Origin: Acidobacteriota bacterium
GTDB taxonomy: Bacteria; Acidobacteriota; Polarisedimenticolia; J045
NCBI GenBank assembly: GCA_027064265.1
Contig: JAMOQA010000598.1
Span: 1-5,113 of the forward strand
DNA length: 5,113 nt
Direction: 5' to 3'
The notes beneath the pieces were generated by a model, which was given only the letters and a program-made list of their open reading frames with translations, was not told the origin of the DNA and searched no databases. This document shows, piece after piece, positions 1-5,113 of the stretch; positions within the stretch are counted from its first letter, which is position 1; every line of letters begins with the position of its first letter. The position numbers and the translations under genes are program-made.

Positions 1-1
1 G

Positions 2-130
2 AATCCGGGGGACGTGGTGCTCCTCGCCCCGGCGTGCGCCTCCTTCGACGCGTTCCGCTCGTACGCCCACCGGGGCGAGTCGTTCGCCGCGCTGGCCCGG
101 GAGATCGCCCGGGAGGAGGAAGCGCGATGA
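2..130 (+). CDS. murD: MurD, UDP-N-acetylmuramoyl-L-alanine--D-glutamate ligase, C-terminal end only (5' truncated by window)
   Basis: This is the last 42 residues of an open frame that enters from the left edge and stops at TGA 128-130. The visible peptide begins NPGDVVLLAPACASFDAFRS and continues with YAHRGESF. That matches the C-terminal domain signature of MurD (GD-VLLSPACASFD-F-(N/S)(Y/F)-RG--F), in which the SPACASFD segment lies near the substrate-binding site. MurD is the cytoplasmic ATP-dependent ligase that adds D-glutamate to UDP-MurNAc-L-Ala. The first visible amino acid motif starts within a few residues of the window edge, so the ATP-binding central domain is outside the window. 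The protein ends in a charged tail (REEEAR) whose codons also form the ribosome binding site of ftsW. Its stop overlaps the ftsW start as ATGA. MurC or MurE tails would not carry ACASFD, so the call is firm despite the short length. Confidence 0.93.
   Translation, partial: NPGDVVLLAPACASFDAFRSYAHRGESFAALAREIAREEEAR
114..120 (+). promoter_or_regulatory. Ribosome binding site for ftsW
   Basis: AGGAGGA lies inside the last codons of murD, six bases before the ATG at 127. It decides the ftsW start. An in-frame ATG at 34 would add 31 arginine- and proline-rich residues that are only the out-of-frame reading of murD, with no comparable site before it. Confidence 0.8.
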
Positions 131-1290
131 GCCGTCGGCACCGCGGTCCGGACCGCCTCTTCGCCACGCTGGTCGTCCTCCTGGCCCTCGGCGGGGTGAT
201 CGTCTCCGGCTCGGCGCGGGCCTTCCAGGACGCCGCGTCCCACCCGCTGCCGGTCGGGCTCGTCACGTCCCTCGTCCACCTGGCGCTCGGGGTCGCCCTG
301 CTCCTCCTCGTGATGGTGCCGGACTATCACCTGCTCGGCCGGCCCCGGGTCGCCTGGACGCTCTTCGCCGGGACCGTCGGCCTGCTGCTCCTGCCCTTCT
401 TCTTCGCACCCGTGGCGCATACCTGGCGCTGGATCCGGATCGGGGGCCTCTCTCTCCAGCCCTCGGAGCTGGCCAAGCCGGTGCTGGTGGCGATCCTGGC
501 GGCGGCCCTGGCGCGCGCCGGGAACCGGATCCGTACCTGGGAAGGGCTTGTCCGTCCCCTCGTGCTCGCGGGAGTCCTCGCCGGTCTCGTGCTGCTCGGC
601 CGGGACCTGGGCACGCCGGTGCTCTACGGCCTCGTCACCCTCGGACTGGTCACGGCCGCGGGAGCCCGCTGGCGTCACCTGGCCGCCCTCCTGGCCGCGG
701 GGGCGATCCTGTTCGCCGGGGCGGCATCCCTCGAGACCTACCGGCTCCAGCGGCTGACCGCCTTCCTCCACTGCACGGACGGCGATGCGCAGCTCTCCCC
801 CGCGATGCGCGACACCTGCTACCAGCTGCGCCAGTCCCTGGTGGCCCTCGGCTCCGGGGGAATCGCCGGAAAGGGGCTCGGCCGTTCCACCCAGAAGGCC
901 TTCTTCCTGCCGGAGGCGGAGAACGACTTCGTCTTCGCCGTGCTCGGGGAGGAGCTGGGATTCCTCGGGAGCGTGGCGGTCGTCGGTCTCTTCCTCGGGC
1001 TCGCCTGGCGCAGCACGGTGCTCGCACGGCGCGCCGTCGACCCCCTCGGACGCTACCTCGCCCTCGGGGCGGGCTGGTTCCTCGCGATCCAGGCCCTGGT
1101 CCACGCCGGGGTGACGACGGGACTGTTGCCGACCAAGGGGCTTCCCCTGCCGTTCTTCTCCGCGGGCGGAAGCTCGATGCTCGCCTCGTTCGCCCTCGCG
1201 GGCATCGTCCTCAACGTGTCCCTGCGCAGCTGGGACACGGCCGTCCGGGACGAACCGCTCGCGGGCTTTCTCCCGGGAGGTGCGGCATGA
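127..1290 (+). CDS. ftsW: FtsW, SEDS-family septal peptidoglycan glycosyltransferase
   Basis: This is a 387-residue polytopic membrane protein, close to the usual FtsW length. It polymerises lipid II into glycan strands at the septum together with the transpeptidase FtsI. After a short basic N-terminus, hydrophobic spans are visible at about 11-29, 44-64, 76-96, 116-130, 141-157, 161-178 and 183-201, with further spans between 268 and 366. SEDS hallmarks are W-RWIRIGGLSLQPSELAK (about 100-117), DLGT at 160-163, QSLVALGSGGIAGKGLG (236-252), LPEAENDFVFAVLGEELG (261-278) and GLLPTKGLPLPFFSAGGSS (332-350). Asp267 in the ENDF segment aligns with the Asp considered catalytic in E. coli FtsW (D297). 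RodA is the main alternative, but the neighbours murD, murC, ftsQ and ftsA favour FtsW. Oddities are an extracytoplasmic loop with Cys216 and Cys231, and VTTG and SAGGSS where VNxG and SYGGSS are usual. The start is ATG 127, overlapping the murD stop; the stop overlaps murC. Confidence 0.95.
   Translation: MSRRHRGPDRLFATLVVLLALGGVIVSGSARAFQDAASHPLPVGLVTSLVHLALGVALLLLVMVPDYHLLGRPRVAWTLFAGTVGLLLLPFFFAPVAHTWRWIRIGGLSLQPSELAKPVLVAILAAALARAGNRIRTWEGLVRPLVLAGVLAGLVLLGRDLGTPVLYGLVTLGLVTAAGARWRHLAALLAAGAILFAGAASLETYRLQRLTAFLHCTDGDAQLSPAMRDTCYQLRQSLVALGSGGIAGKGLGRSTQKAFFLPEAENDFVFAVLGEELGFLGSVAVVGLFLGLAWRSTVLARRAVDPLGRYLALGAGWFLAIQALVHAGVTTGLLPTKGLPLPFFSAGGSSMLASFALAGIVLNVSLRSWDTAVRDEPLAGFLPGGAA
1275..1282 (+). 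promoter_or_regulatory. Ribosome binding site for murC
   Basis: GGGAGGTG lies in the last codons of ftsW. Its GGAGG core ends six bases before the ATG at 1287. It supports the start that overlaps the ftsW stop (ATGA 1287-1290). Confidence 0.75.
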
Positions 1291-2678
1291 GGCTCGGGAG
1301 GGTGCGCCAGGTCCACTTCGTCGGCATCGGCGGGATCGGCATGTCCGGGATCGCCGAGGTGCTGCTGCAGCTCGGCTACCGGGTCACCGGTTCGGACCTG
1401 CGCAGGTCCCCGATCACCGATCGCCTGGCCCGGCTCGGCGCCCGGATCCACGAGGGACACGACGCGGCCCACGTGGGAGCCGCGGACGTGGTGGTCGTCT
1501 CGAGCGCGGTCCCTTCCGACAACCCCGAGGTCGTGGAGGCGCGGCGGCGCAGGATCCCCGTGATCCCCCGGGCGGAGATGCTCGCGGAGCTGATGCGGGT
1601 CAAGGCGGGGATCGCCGTCGCCGGTTCCCACGGGAAGACCTCGACGACCTCGATGCTGGCGACGGTCCTCCACCGGTGCGGGCTCGACCCGACGGTGATC
1701 GTCGGCGGGCGGCTGGAGACGATCGGCAGCAATGCCCGCCTCGGGTCCGGTGACCTGCTGGTCGCCGAGGCCGACGAGAGCGACGGGTCGTTCCTGCGCC
1801 TGATCCCGACGATCGCCGTCGTGACCGGGATCGACCGGGAGCACGTGGACCACTACGGCTCCGAAGAGGCCCTGCGCGACGCCTTCGCCGCCTTCTGCGC
1901 CCGGGTCCCGTTCCACGGCGCGGTCGTCGCCTGCCTCGACGACGCGGGCGTCCAGGCGATCCTGCCCCGCATCGACCGGCGGGTGCTCACCTACGGCCTG
2001 ACCCCGCAGGCGGACTACGAGGCCCGGGACATCGAGCCCGACGGCTTCGGCATCCGGTTCACCCTGGTCCGCGGGGGCGAGACGGTCACCCCCGTGCGGC
2101 TCCGGGTTCCCGGCCGGCACCAGGTCCAGAACGCCCTGGCCGTGCTCGCGGTGGCCGACGAGCTGGGACTCTCCCTGCGGGTCGCGGCGGCCGCCCTCGA
2201 GGAACATCCCGGCGTCGACCGGCGGCTCCAGCGCCTCGGGGAGGAACGCGGCGTCCTCGTGCTCGACGACTACGGCCACCATCCGCGGGAGATCGAGCTG
2301 ACCCTCGCCGCCCTCCGCGAGGCGATCGGCGAACGAAGGCTGGTCGTGCTCTTCCAGCCCCACCGTTACACCCGCCTCGCCGACCTGATGGACGGCTTCG
2401 CCGGGGCGTTCCACCGGGCGGACGTGGTCGTGCTGGCCGACGTCTACCCCGCCGGTGAGACACCCGTCGAGGGAGCCACCGCGGAGCGCCTGGCGGAGGA
2501 GATCGCCGGCAAGGGACACCGGGACGTCACCTGGGCGGGCGCCCTCGCGAACGCGGAGGCGGAGGTGCTGCGCCGGCTCGAGCCCGGCGACGTGCTGCTC
2601 ACCCTCGGGGCCGGGAGCGTCGGGGGAAGCGGTCGCCGCATCCTGGCCGCCCTCCGGGGAGAGGAGGAGGCGCGATGA
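1287..2678 (+). CDS. murC: MurC, UDP-N-acetylmuramate--L-alanine ligase
   Basis: This 463-residue cytoplasmic enzyme is of normal MurC length. It joins L-alanine to UDP-N-acetylmuramic acid with ATP, the first step of stem-peptide assembly. Domain 1 (about 1-107) opens with the Rossmann-like VHFVGIGGIGMSGIAE (9-24) that binds the UDP-sugar and contains VVVVSSAVP (68-76). The central ATPase domain has the P-loop AGSHGKTST (112-120), EADESDGSF (161-169) and the GIDREHVDHYGS segment (181-192). The C-terminal domain contains GVDRRLQ (309-315), LDDYGHHPREI (326-336), LFQPHRYTR (355-363) and DVYPAGE (385-391), the last typical of MurC rather than MurD, E or F. Mpl is a less likely alternative given the dcw context and length. 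Variations from the usual consensus are Gly181 where Asn is common in NIDxDHxD, GRHQVQN for GxHNxxN, and RRLQ for RRF(Q/E). The start overlaps ftsW and the stop overlaps murB, each by 4 bases. The last residues, EEEAR, encode the murB ribosome binding site. Confidence 0.96.
   Translation: MRLGRVRQVHFVGIGGIGMSGIAEVLLQLGYRVTGSDLRRSPITDRLARLGARIHEGHDAAHVGAADVVVVSSAVPSDNPEVVEARRRRIPVIPRAEMLAELMRVKAGIAVAGSHGKTSTTSMLATVLHRCGLDPTVIVGGRLETIGSNARLGSGDLLVAEADESDGSFLRLIPTIAVVTGIDREHVDHYGSEEALRDAFAAFCARVPFHGAVVACLDDAGVQAILPRIDRRVLTYGLTPQADYEARDIEPDGFGIRFTLVRGGETVTPVRLRVPGRHQVQNALAVLAVADELGLSLRVAAAALEEHPGVDRRLQRLGEERGVLVLDDYGHHPREIELTLAALREAIGERRLVVLFQPHRYTRLADLMDGFAGAFHRADVVVLADVYPAGETPVEGATAERLAEEIAGKGHRDVTWAGALANAEAEVLRRLEPGDVLLTLGAGSVGGSGRRILAALRGEEEAR
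2662..2670 (+). promoter_or_regulatory. Ribosome binding site for murB
   Basis: AGGAGGAGG in the last codons of murC gives two overlapping Shine-Dalgarno registers, four and seven bases before the ATG at 2675. This is the strongest such site in the window, and the sequence around it nearly repeats the murD-ftsW junction. Confidence 0.8.
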
Positions 2679-3595
2679 CGGACCCGCGCGTCGACACCCT
2701 CTGCCGGGAGATCGCCGGGGACCTGGGTGTCCCGGTGGCGGCCGATGAGCCCCTCGCCCGCTGGACGACGATGGGCGTCGGGGGCCCCGCGCGCTGGGCG
2801 TTCTTCCCGCCCGACACGGAGCGGCTCCTCGCCACCTGGCGGGCGCTCCGGGAGGGCCCGCTCCCGGTGCGGGTCCTCGCCGGGGGCAGCAACGTGATCG
2901 TCGCCGACGAGGGGATCGACGCGGCGGTGATCGTCCTCGGGCGGGCGGGAGGAACGATTCGCCGCGAGGGGAACGAGCTGGTCGCGGACGCGACGGTCCC
3001 CTTTCCCGCCCTCGTGCGCCGGGCGGCCGAGGAGGGCCTCGCCGGCCTCGCGTTCGCCGAGGGGATCCCGGGACGGCTCGGGGGCGCCGTCCGGATGAAC
3101 GCCGGCACCGGCGCCGGGGAGCTCGCGGACGTCCTCGCCGAGGTCGAGGTGGCGGACGCCGCGGGCCGGGTGAGGCGGCACCGTCCCGGCCCCGGGGACT
3201 TCGGCTACCGGGAGAGCTTCGTCGCCCGGGAGGGGCTGCTGGTGCTCCGGGCCCGGCTCGCCCTCGTGCCCGCCGATCCGGCGGAGATCCGGGCCGAGAT
3301 GGAGGAGCGCCGGGCCCGTCGTCGGGCGACCCAGCCGCGGGGCCGTTCCGCCGGCTGCATCTTCCGGAACCTGCCCGGCCAGCCCGTGGGAGCCATCGTC
3401 GACCGGCTCGGGCTCAAGGGAACCCGCATCGGCGACGCGGCGATCTCGACCGAGCACGGGAACTTCATCGTCAACCTGGGCCACGCGCGGGCGGCGGACG
3501 TCCTCGCCCTCGTCGACCTCGTGCGGGAGAAGGTGGCCCGGGAGACCGGCCTCGAACCGCACCTCGAGGTGGAGATCTGGAGGGACCCGCGATGA
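2675..3595 (+). CDS. murB: MurB, UDP-N-acetylenolpyruvoylglucosamine reductase
   Basis: This 306-residue FAD-dependent cytoplasmic enzyme reduces UDP-GlcNAc-enolpyruvate to UDP-MurNAc with NADPH, directly upstream of MurC in the pathway. The FAD-binding part shows TTMGVGGPARW (31-41), VLAGGSNVIVADEGID (67-82) and EGIPGRLGGAVRMNAGTG (129-146). The substrate domain shows FGYRES (176-181), QPRGRSAGCIFRN (220-232), GLKGTRIGDAAIS (246-258) and HGNFIVNLG (261-269), ending in LEVEIW (297-302). By family alignment, Arg179 of YRES and Glu298 fit catalytic residues (E. coli R159 and E325). The proton-donor serine position (E. coli S229) is Cys228 here. I recall cysteine as a tolerated natural variant, so the enzyme is probably active. 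The length and the short C-terminal domain fit the type II MurB group better than the longer E. coli type I. The ATG overlaps the murC stop; the stop overlaps ftsQ. No ddl gene follows, unlike in many proteobacteria. Confidence 0.96.
   Translation: MTDPRVDTLCREIAGDLGVPVAADEPLARWTTMGVGGPARWAFFPPDTERLLATWRALREGPLPVRVLAGGSNVIVADEGIDAAVIVLGRAGGTIRREGNELVADATVPFPALVRRAAEEGLAGLAFAEGIPGRLGGAVRMNAGTGAGELADVLAEVEVADAAGRVRRHRPGPGDFGYRESFVAREGLLVLRARLALVPADPAEIRAEMEERRARRRATQPRGRSAGCIFRNLPGQPVGAIVDRLGLKGTRIGDAAISTEHGNFIVNLGHARAADVLALVDLVREKVARETGLEPHLEVEIWRDPR
3579..3585 (+). promoter_or_regulatory. Ribosome binding site for ftsQ
   Basis: GGAGGGA in the last codons of murB (within the Trp-Arg-Asp codons) ends six bases before the ATG at 3592. 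It supports the overlapping ATGA start. Confidence 0.7.
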
Positions 3596-4407
3596 GGTGG
3601 ATTCCCTGGCCCCGGCGCGGGAAGAAGCGGAAGAAGCGGCCGCGCCGTTCCCGGCCCCCGCTCCTCGAGCGGGCGCGGCGGCCGCTCCTCGTCCTCGGCA
3701 TCCTGGCCGTCGTCCTCGCGCTCGGCTGGGGAACCCGCGCGATCGTCCTGGCGCCGACGCTCGCCGTCCGCCGGGTGACCGTCACCGGGACGGAGCGACT
3801 GCCGCGGGAACGGGCCCTCGCCGTTCTCGAGGAACACCTCGGCGAGCCGATCGTGCTGGTCGACCTGGACGCGGTCCGGTCCGCCCTCGAGTCCGAGCCG
3901 ATCGTCGCCCGGGCGATGGTGGCCCGGCGGCTGCCCGATCTCCTCGAGGCCCGGATCGACGAGCGGATCCCGGTGGCCCGGGCACGGATCGCCGGCCGGA
4001 CGGTCCTGGTCGACGGGAACGGCGTGCTCTTCCCCCCCGGGCTCGGCGCGCCCGGGGACGCTCGGCTCCCGGAACTGAGGGGTCTCGCCACCCGTCCCGG
4101 GGAGCCCGTCCTGGACGAGGCCGACCGTCCGGCCCTCGCCGCCCTGGACGCGCTGCGGCGGGTCACCGGGCACGCGCCCCCGCCGGGAACCTTCGTCGAC
4201 CTGGCCCCGCGCCGCCGGATCGTGCTCCGGCCCGGCAAGGATGCGCCGCTCCTCTGGCTCGATCGCGACGACCCGGGGCGGAACCTCGAGGACCTTTTCG
4301 CCTGGAAGGACCGGCTGGTCGCCCTGCGCGAGGGCGCGGCCGTCGACCTGCGGTTCGCGAACCGCCTGATCGTGGTGCCGGCAGCGCCCGGCTCCCTGGA
4401 GAGGTGA
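3592..4407 (+). CDS. ftsQ: FtsQ (DivIB family), bitopic division protein with POTRA domain
   Basis: This 271-residue protein has the classic FtsQ layout. A short, very basic cytoplasmic tail (residues 1-30, with KKRKKR at 11-16) precedes a single membrane span at about 31-54 (LLVLGILAVVLALGWG and onward). The POTRA domain follows at about 57-127: VRRVTVTGTERLPRERALAV, then IDERIPVARARI with VDGNGVLFP (140-148). The FtsQ beta domain at about 158-265 begins LPELRGL and ends with VDLRFANRLIVVP (251-263), a very typical FtsQ ending. In the family, FtsQ with FtsL and FtsB links the early and late divisome and activates FtsW-FtsI. The polybasic tail fits the positive-inside rule and is partly encoded by a tandem 9-base repeat. 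The start overlaps the murB stop; the stop is 3 bases before ftsA. FtsQ sequences are poorly conserved, so the call rests on architecture, the closing motif and position. Confidence 0.92.
   Translation: MRWIPWPRRGKKRKKRPRRSRPPLLERARRPLLVLGILAVVLALGWGTRAIVLAPTLAVRRVTVTGTERLPRERALAVLEEHLGEPIVLVDLDAVRSALESEPIVARAMVARRLPDLLEARIDERIPVARARIAGRTVLVDGNGVLFPPGLGAPGDARLPELRGLATRPGEPVLDEADRPALAALDALRRVTGHAPPPGTFVDLAPRRRIVLRPGKDAPLLWLDRDDPGRNLEDLFAWKDRLVALREGAAVDLRFANRLIVVPAAPGSLER
3622..3639 (+). repeat. Tandem direct repeat of AAGAAGCGG, two copies, inside ftsQ
   Basis: Two exact adjacent copies of the 9-mer AAGAAGCGG are in frame with ftsQ and encode Lys-Lys-Arg twice (residues 11-16). A length of 9 keeps the frame, so copy-number change would lengthen or shorten the basic cytoplasmic tail without breaking the gene. 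Confidence 0.85.
4398..4407 (+). promoter_or_regulatory. Ribosome binding site for ftsA, overlapping the ftsQ stop
   Basis: GGAGAGGTGA contains the ftsQ stop (TGA 4405-4407). The GAGG core ends six bases before the ftsA ATG at 4411. A ribosome ending ftsQ would sit on this site, so coupling is likely even without an ATGA overlap. Confidence 0.7.
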
Positions 4408-4410
4408 ACC

Positions 4411-5113
4411 ATGGCCCGGAACCCGGAGACCATCTGCGCCATCGACCTCGGAACCCATCGCTGCTGCTGCGTGATCGCCGCGATCCGGGGCCCCCGCGAC
4501 CTGGACGTGCTCGGGATCGGCACCCGGAAGACGGAGGGGATCCGCAAGGGGATGATCGTCAACCTCGAGGCGCTGGTCGGCTCGATCCGCGGCGCCATCG
4601 AGGGGGCCGAGGAGATGGCCAACCACCAGGTCGACTCGGTGGTGGCAACGGTGCCGGCCGCGCAGGTCAGGTCCCTCACGTCCAGGGGCGTCGTGACGAT
4701 CTCGGGCAGGGACCGGGTCGTCAGCCGCCGGGACCTGGAGCGCGTCCTCGAGACGGTCCGCTCGATCCAGATTCCCCCGGGGCAGTCGATCCTCCACATC
4801 CTGCCCCAGGAGTACTCCCTGGACGGCCAGGGCGAGATCCAGGACCCGGTGGGGATGACCGGCCAGCGCCTCGAGGCGAGCGCCCACGTGGTGACCGTGC
4901 CCCGGCAGGCGGCCCAGCACGTCGTCGCGGCGATCAACCGGGCGGACGTCGAGGTGGAGAGCCTGGTCTTCCCGCTCCTCGCCAGCGCGGAGGCGGTGCT
5001 CACGCCGGAGGAGCGGGAACAGGGAGTGTTCCTCGTCGACATCGGGGGTGGCACCACGGACGTGGCCCTCTGGGAGCGCGGGGCCCTCTGGTTCACCACG
5101 TCGATCCCGATCG
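4411..5113 (+). CDS. ftsA: FtsA, actin-like FtsZ membrane tether, N-terminal part (3' truncated by window)
   Basis: The frame runs from ATG 4411 to the window end with no stop. It gives 234 residues of a protein that is usually about 400 long. FtsA is an actin-like ATPase that anchors FtsZ to the membrane and recruits later division proteins. Visible motifs are the phosphate-1 loop AIDLGTHRC (10-18), the 1C subdomain (about 86-165) with SRGVVTISG (91-99), and ILHILPQEYSLDGQ (127-140) followed by DPVGMTGQRLEA (145-156). Next come LASAEAVLT (190-198) and the phosphate-2 loop VDIGGGTTD (209-217). The LPQE-DPVGM-G-RLE series separates FtsA from MreB and DnaK. Three consecutive cysteines (18-20) follow the first loop, which is unusual. 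The region usually reading GxHI before SRG is VPAAQV here. The C-terminal amphipathic membrane helix and the FtsZ partner gene lie outside the window. Confidence 0.95.
   Translation, partial: MARNPETICAIDLGTHRCCCVIAAIRGPRDLDVLGIGTRKTEGIRKGMIVNLEALVGSIRGAIEGAEEMANHQVDSVVATVPAAQVRSLTSRGVVTISGRDRVVSRRDLERVLETVRSIQIPPGQSILHILPQEYSLDGQGEIQDPVGMTGQRLEASAHVVTVPRQAAQHVVAAINRADVEVESLVFPLLASAEAVLTPEEREQGVFLVDIGGGTTDVALWERGALWFTTSIPI

Noticed and set aside
34..126. Upstream ATG at 34 as a longer ftsW start
   Set aside because: The extra 31 residues are the out-of-frame reading of murD codons, rich in Arg and Pro. The ATG at 127 has a good ribosome binding site and overlaps the murD stop as the other genes do.
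1280..1753. Plus-strand open frame of 157 codons in another frame inside murC
   Set aside because: It is an Arg/Gly/Asp-rich shadow of murC with no ribosome binding site of its own or family motif.
4408..4410. Possible internal promoter for ftsA at the only intergenic gap
   Set aside because: The gap is 3 bases. Promoters for ftsA can lie inside ftsQ in some bacteria, but I see no -35/-10-like pair in this GC-rich sequence that stands out.
1053..5099. Long minus-strand open frames (up to about 570 codons) spanning much of murC to ftsA
   Set aside because: They are antisense shadows produced by GC-rich third codon positions. Their products are low-complexity Arg/Pro/Gly/Asp-rich sequences without recognisable motifs, while the plus strand carries clear family motifs throughout.
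1..5113. Mobile element, CRISPR array, tRNA or rRNA, riboswitch or a hidden accessory system
   Set aside because: Coding sequence of core division and wall genes fills the window. I found no repeat arrays, inverted terminal repeats, transposase motifs or RNA gene signatures, and codon use looks even from end to end.

Overview
This window is the middle of a division and cell wall (dcw) cluster from a high-GC bacterium. All genes lie on the plus strand and cover almost every base. In order they are the 3' end of murD, then complete ftsW, murC, murB and ftsQ, then the 5' part of ftsA. Base composition is uniformly GC-rich with strong G/C preference at third codon positions, and no segment looks foreign. 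The content (Mur ligases, a classical MurB, FtsQ with a POTRA domain, FtsA) fits a didermic, peptidoglycan-making bacterium. Details of FtsW and the general style suggest Acidobacteriota or another deep-branching high-GC Gram-negative lineage, but this taxonomic guess is weak and comes from memory of related proteins, not from a search.

Layout: murD tail 2-130; ftsW 127-1290; murC 1287-2678; murB 2675-3595; ftsQ 3592-4407; ftsA from 4411 to the window end. The first four junctions are all 4-base ATGA overlaps in which the start of one gene shares bases with the stop of the previous one. Each has a Shine-Dalgarno sequence inside the upstream gene. The ftsQ-ftsA junction is a 3-base gap. No promoter, terminator, RNA gene, repeat array or mobile element is visible, and there is no non-coding stretch longer than 3 bases. 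The genes are almost certainly one transcript that starts upstream and continues, probably into ftsZ.

The products act together. MurB completes UDP-N-acetylmuramic acid, MurC adds L-alanine and MurD adds D-glutamate. After lipid II is made elsewhere, FtsW polymerises it into septal glycan. FtsQ belongs to the FtsQLB complex that activates FtsW-FtsI, and FtsA tethers FtsZ filaments to the membrane.

I do not see a new biological system here. The points worth a second look are the absence of murG from its usual place between ftsW and murC, the unbroken ATGA chain with two nearly identical junction sequences, a two-cysteine extracytoplasmic loop in FtsW, three consecutive cysteines in the first nucleotide-binding motif of FtsA, and several substitutions at usually conserved motif positions in FtsW, MurC, MurB and FtsA.
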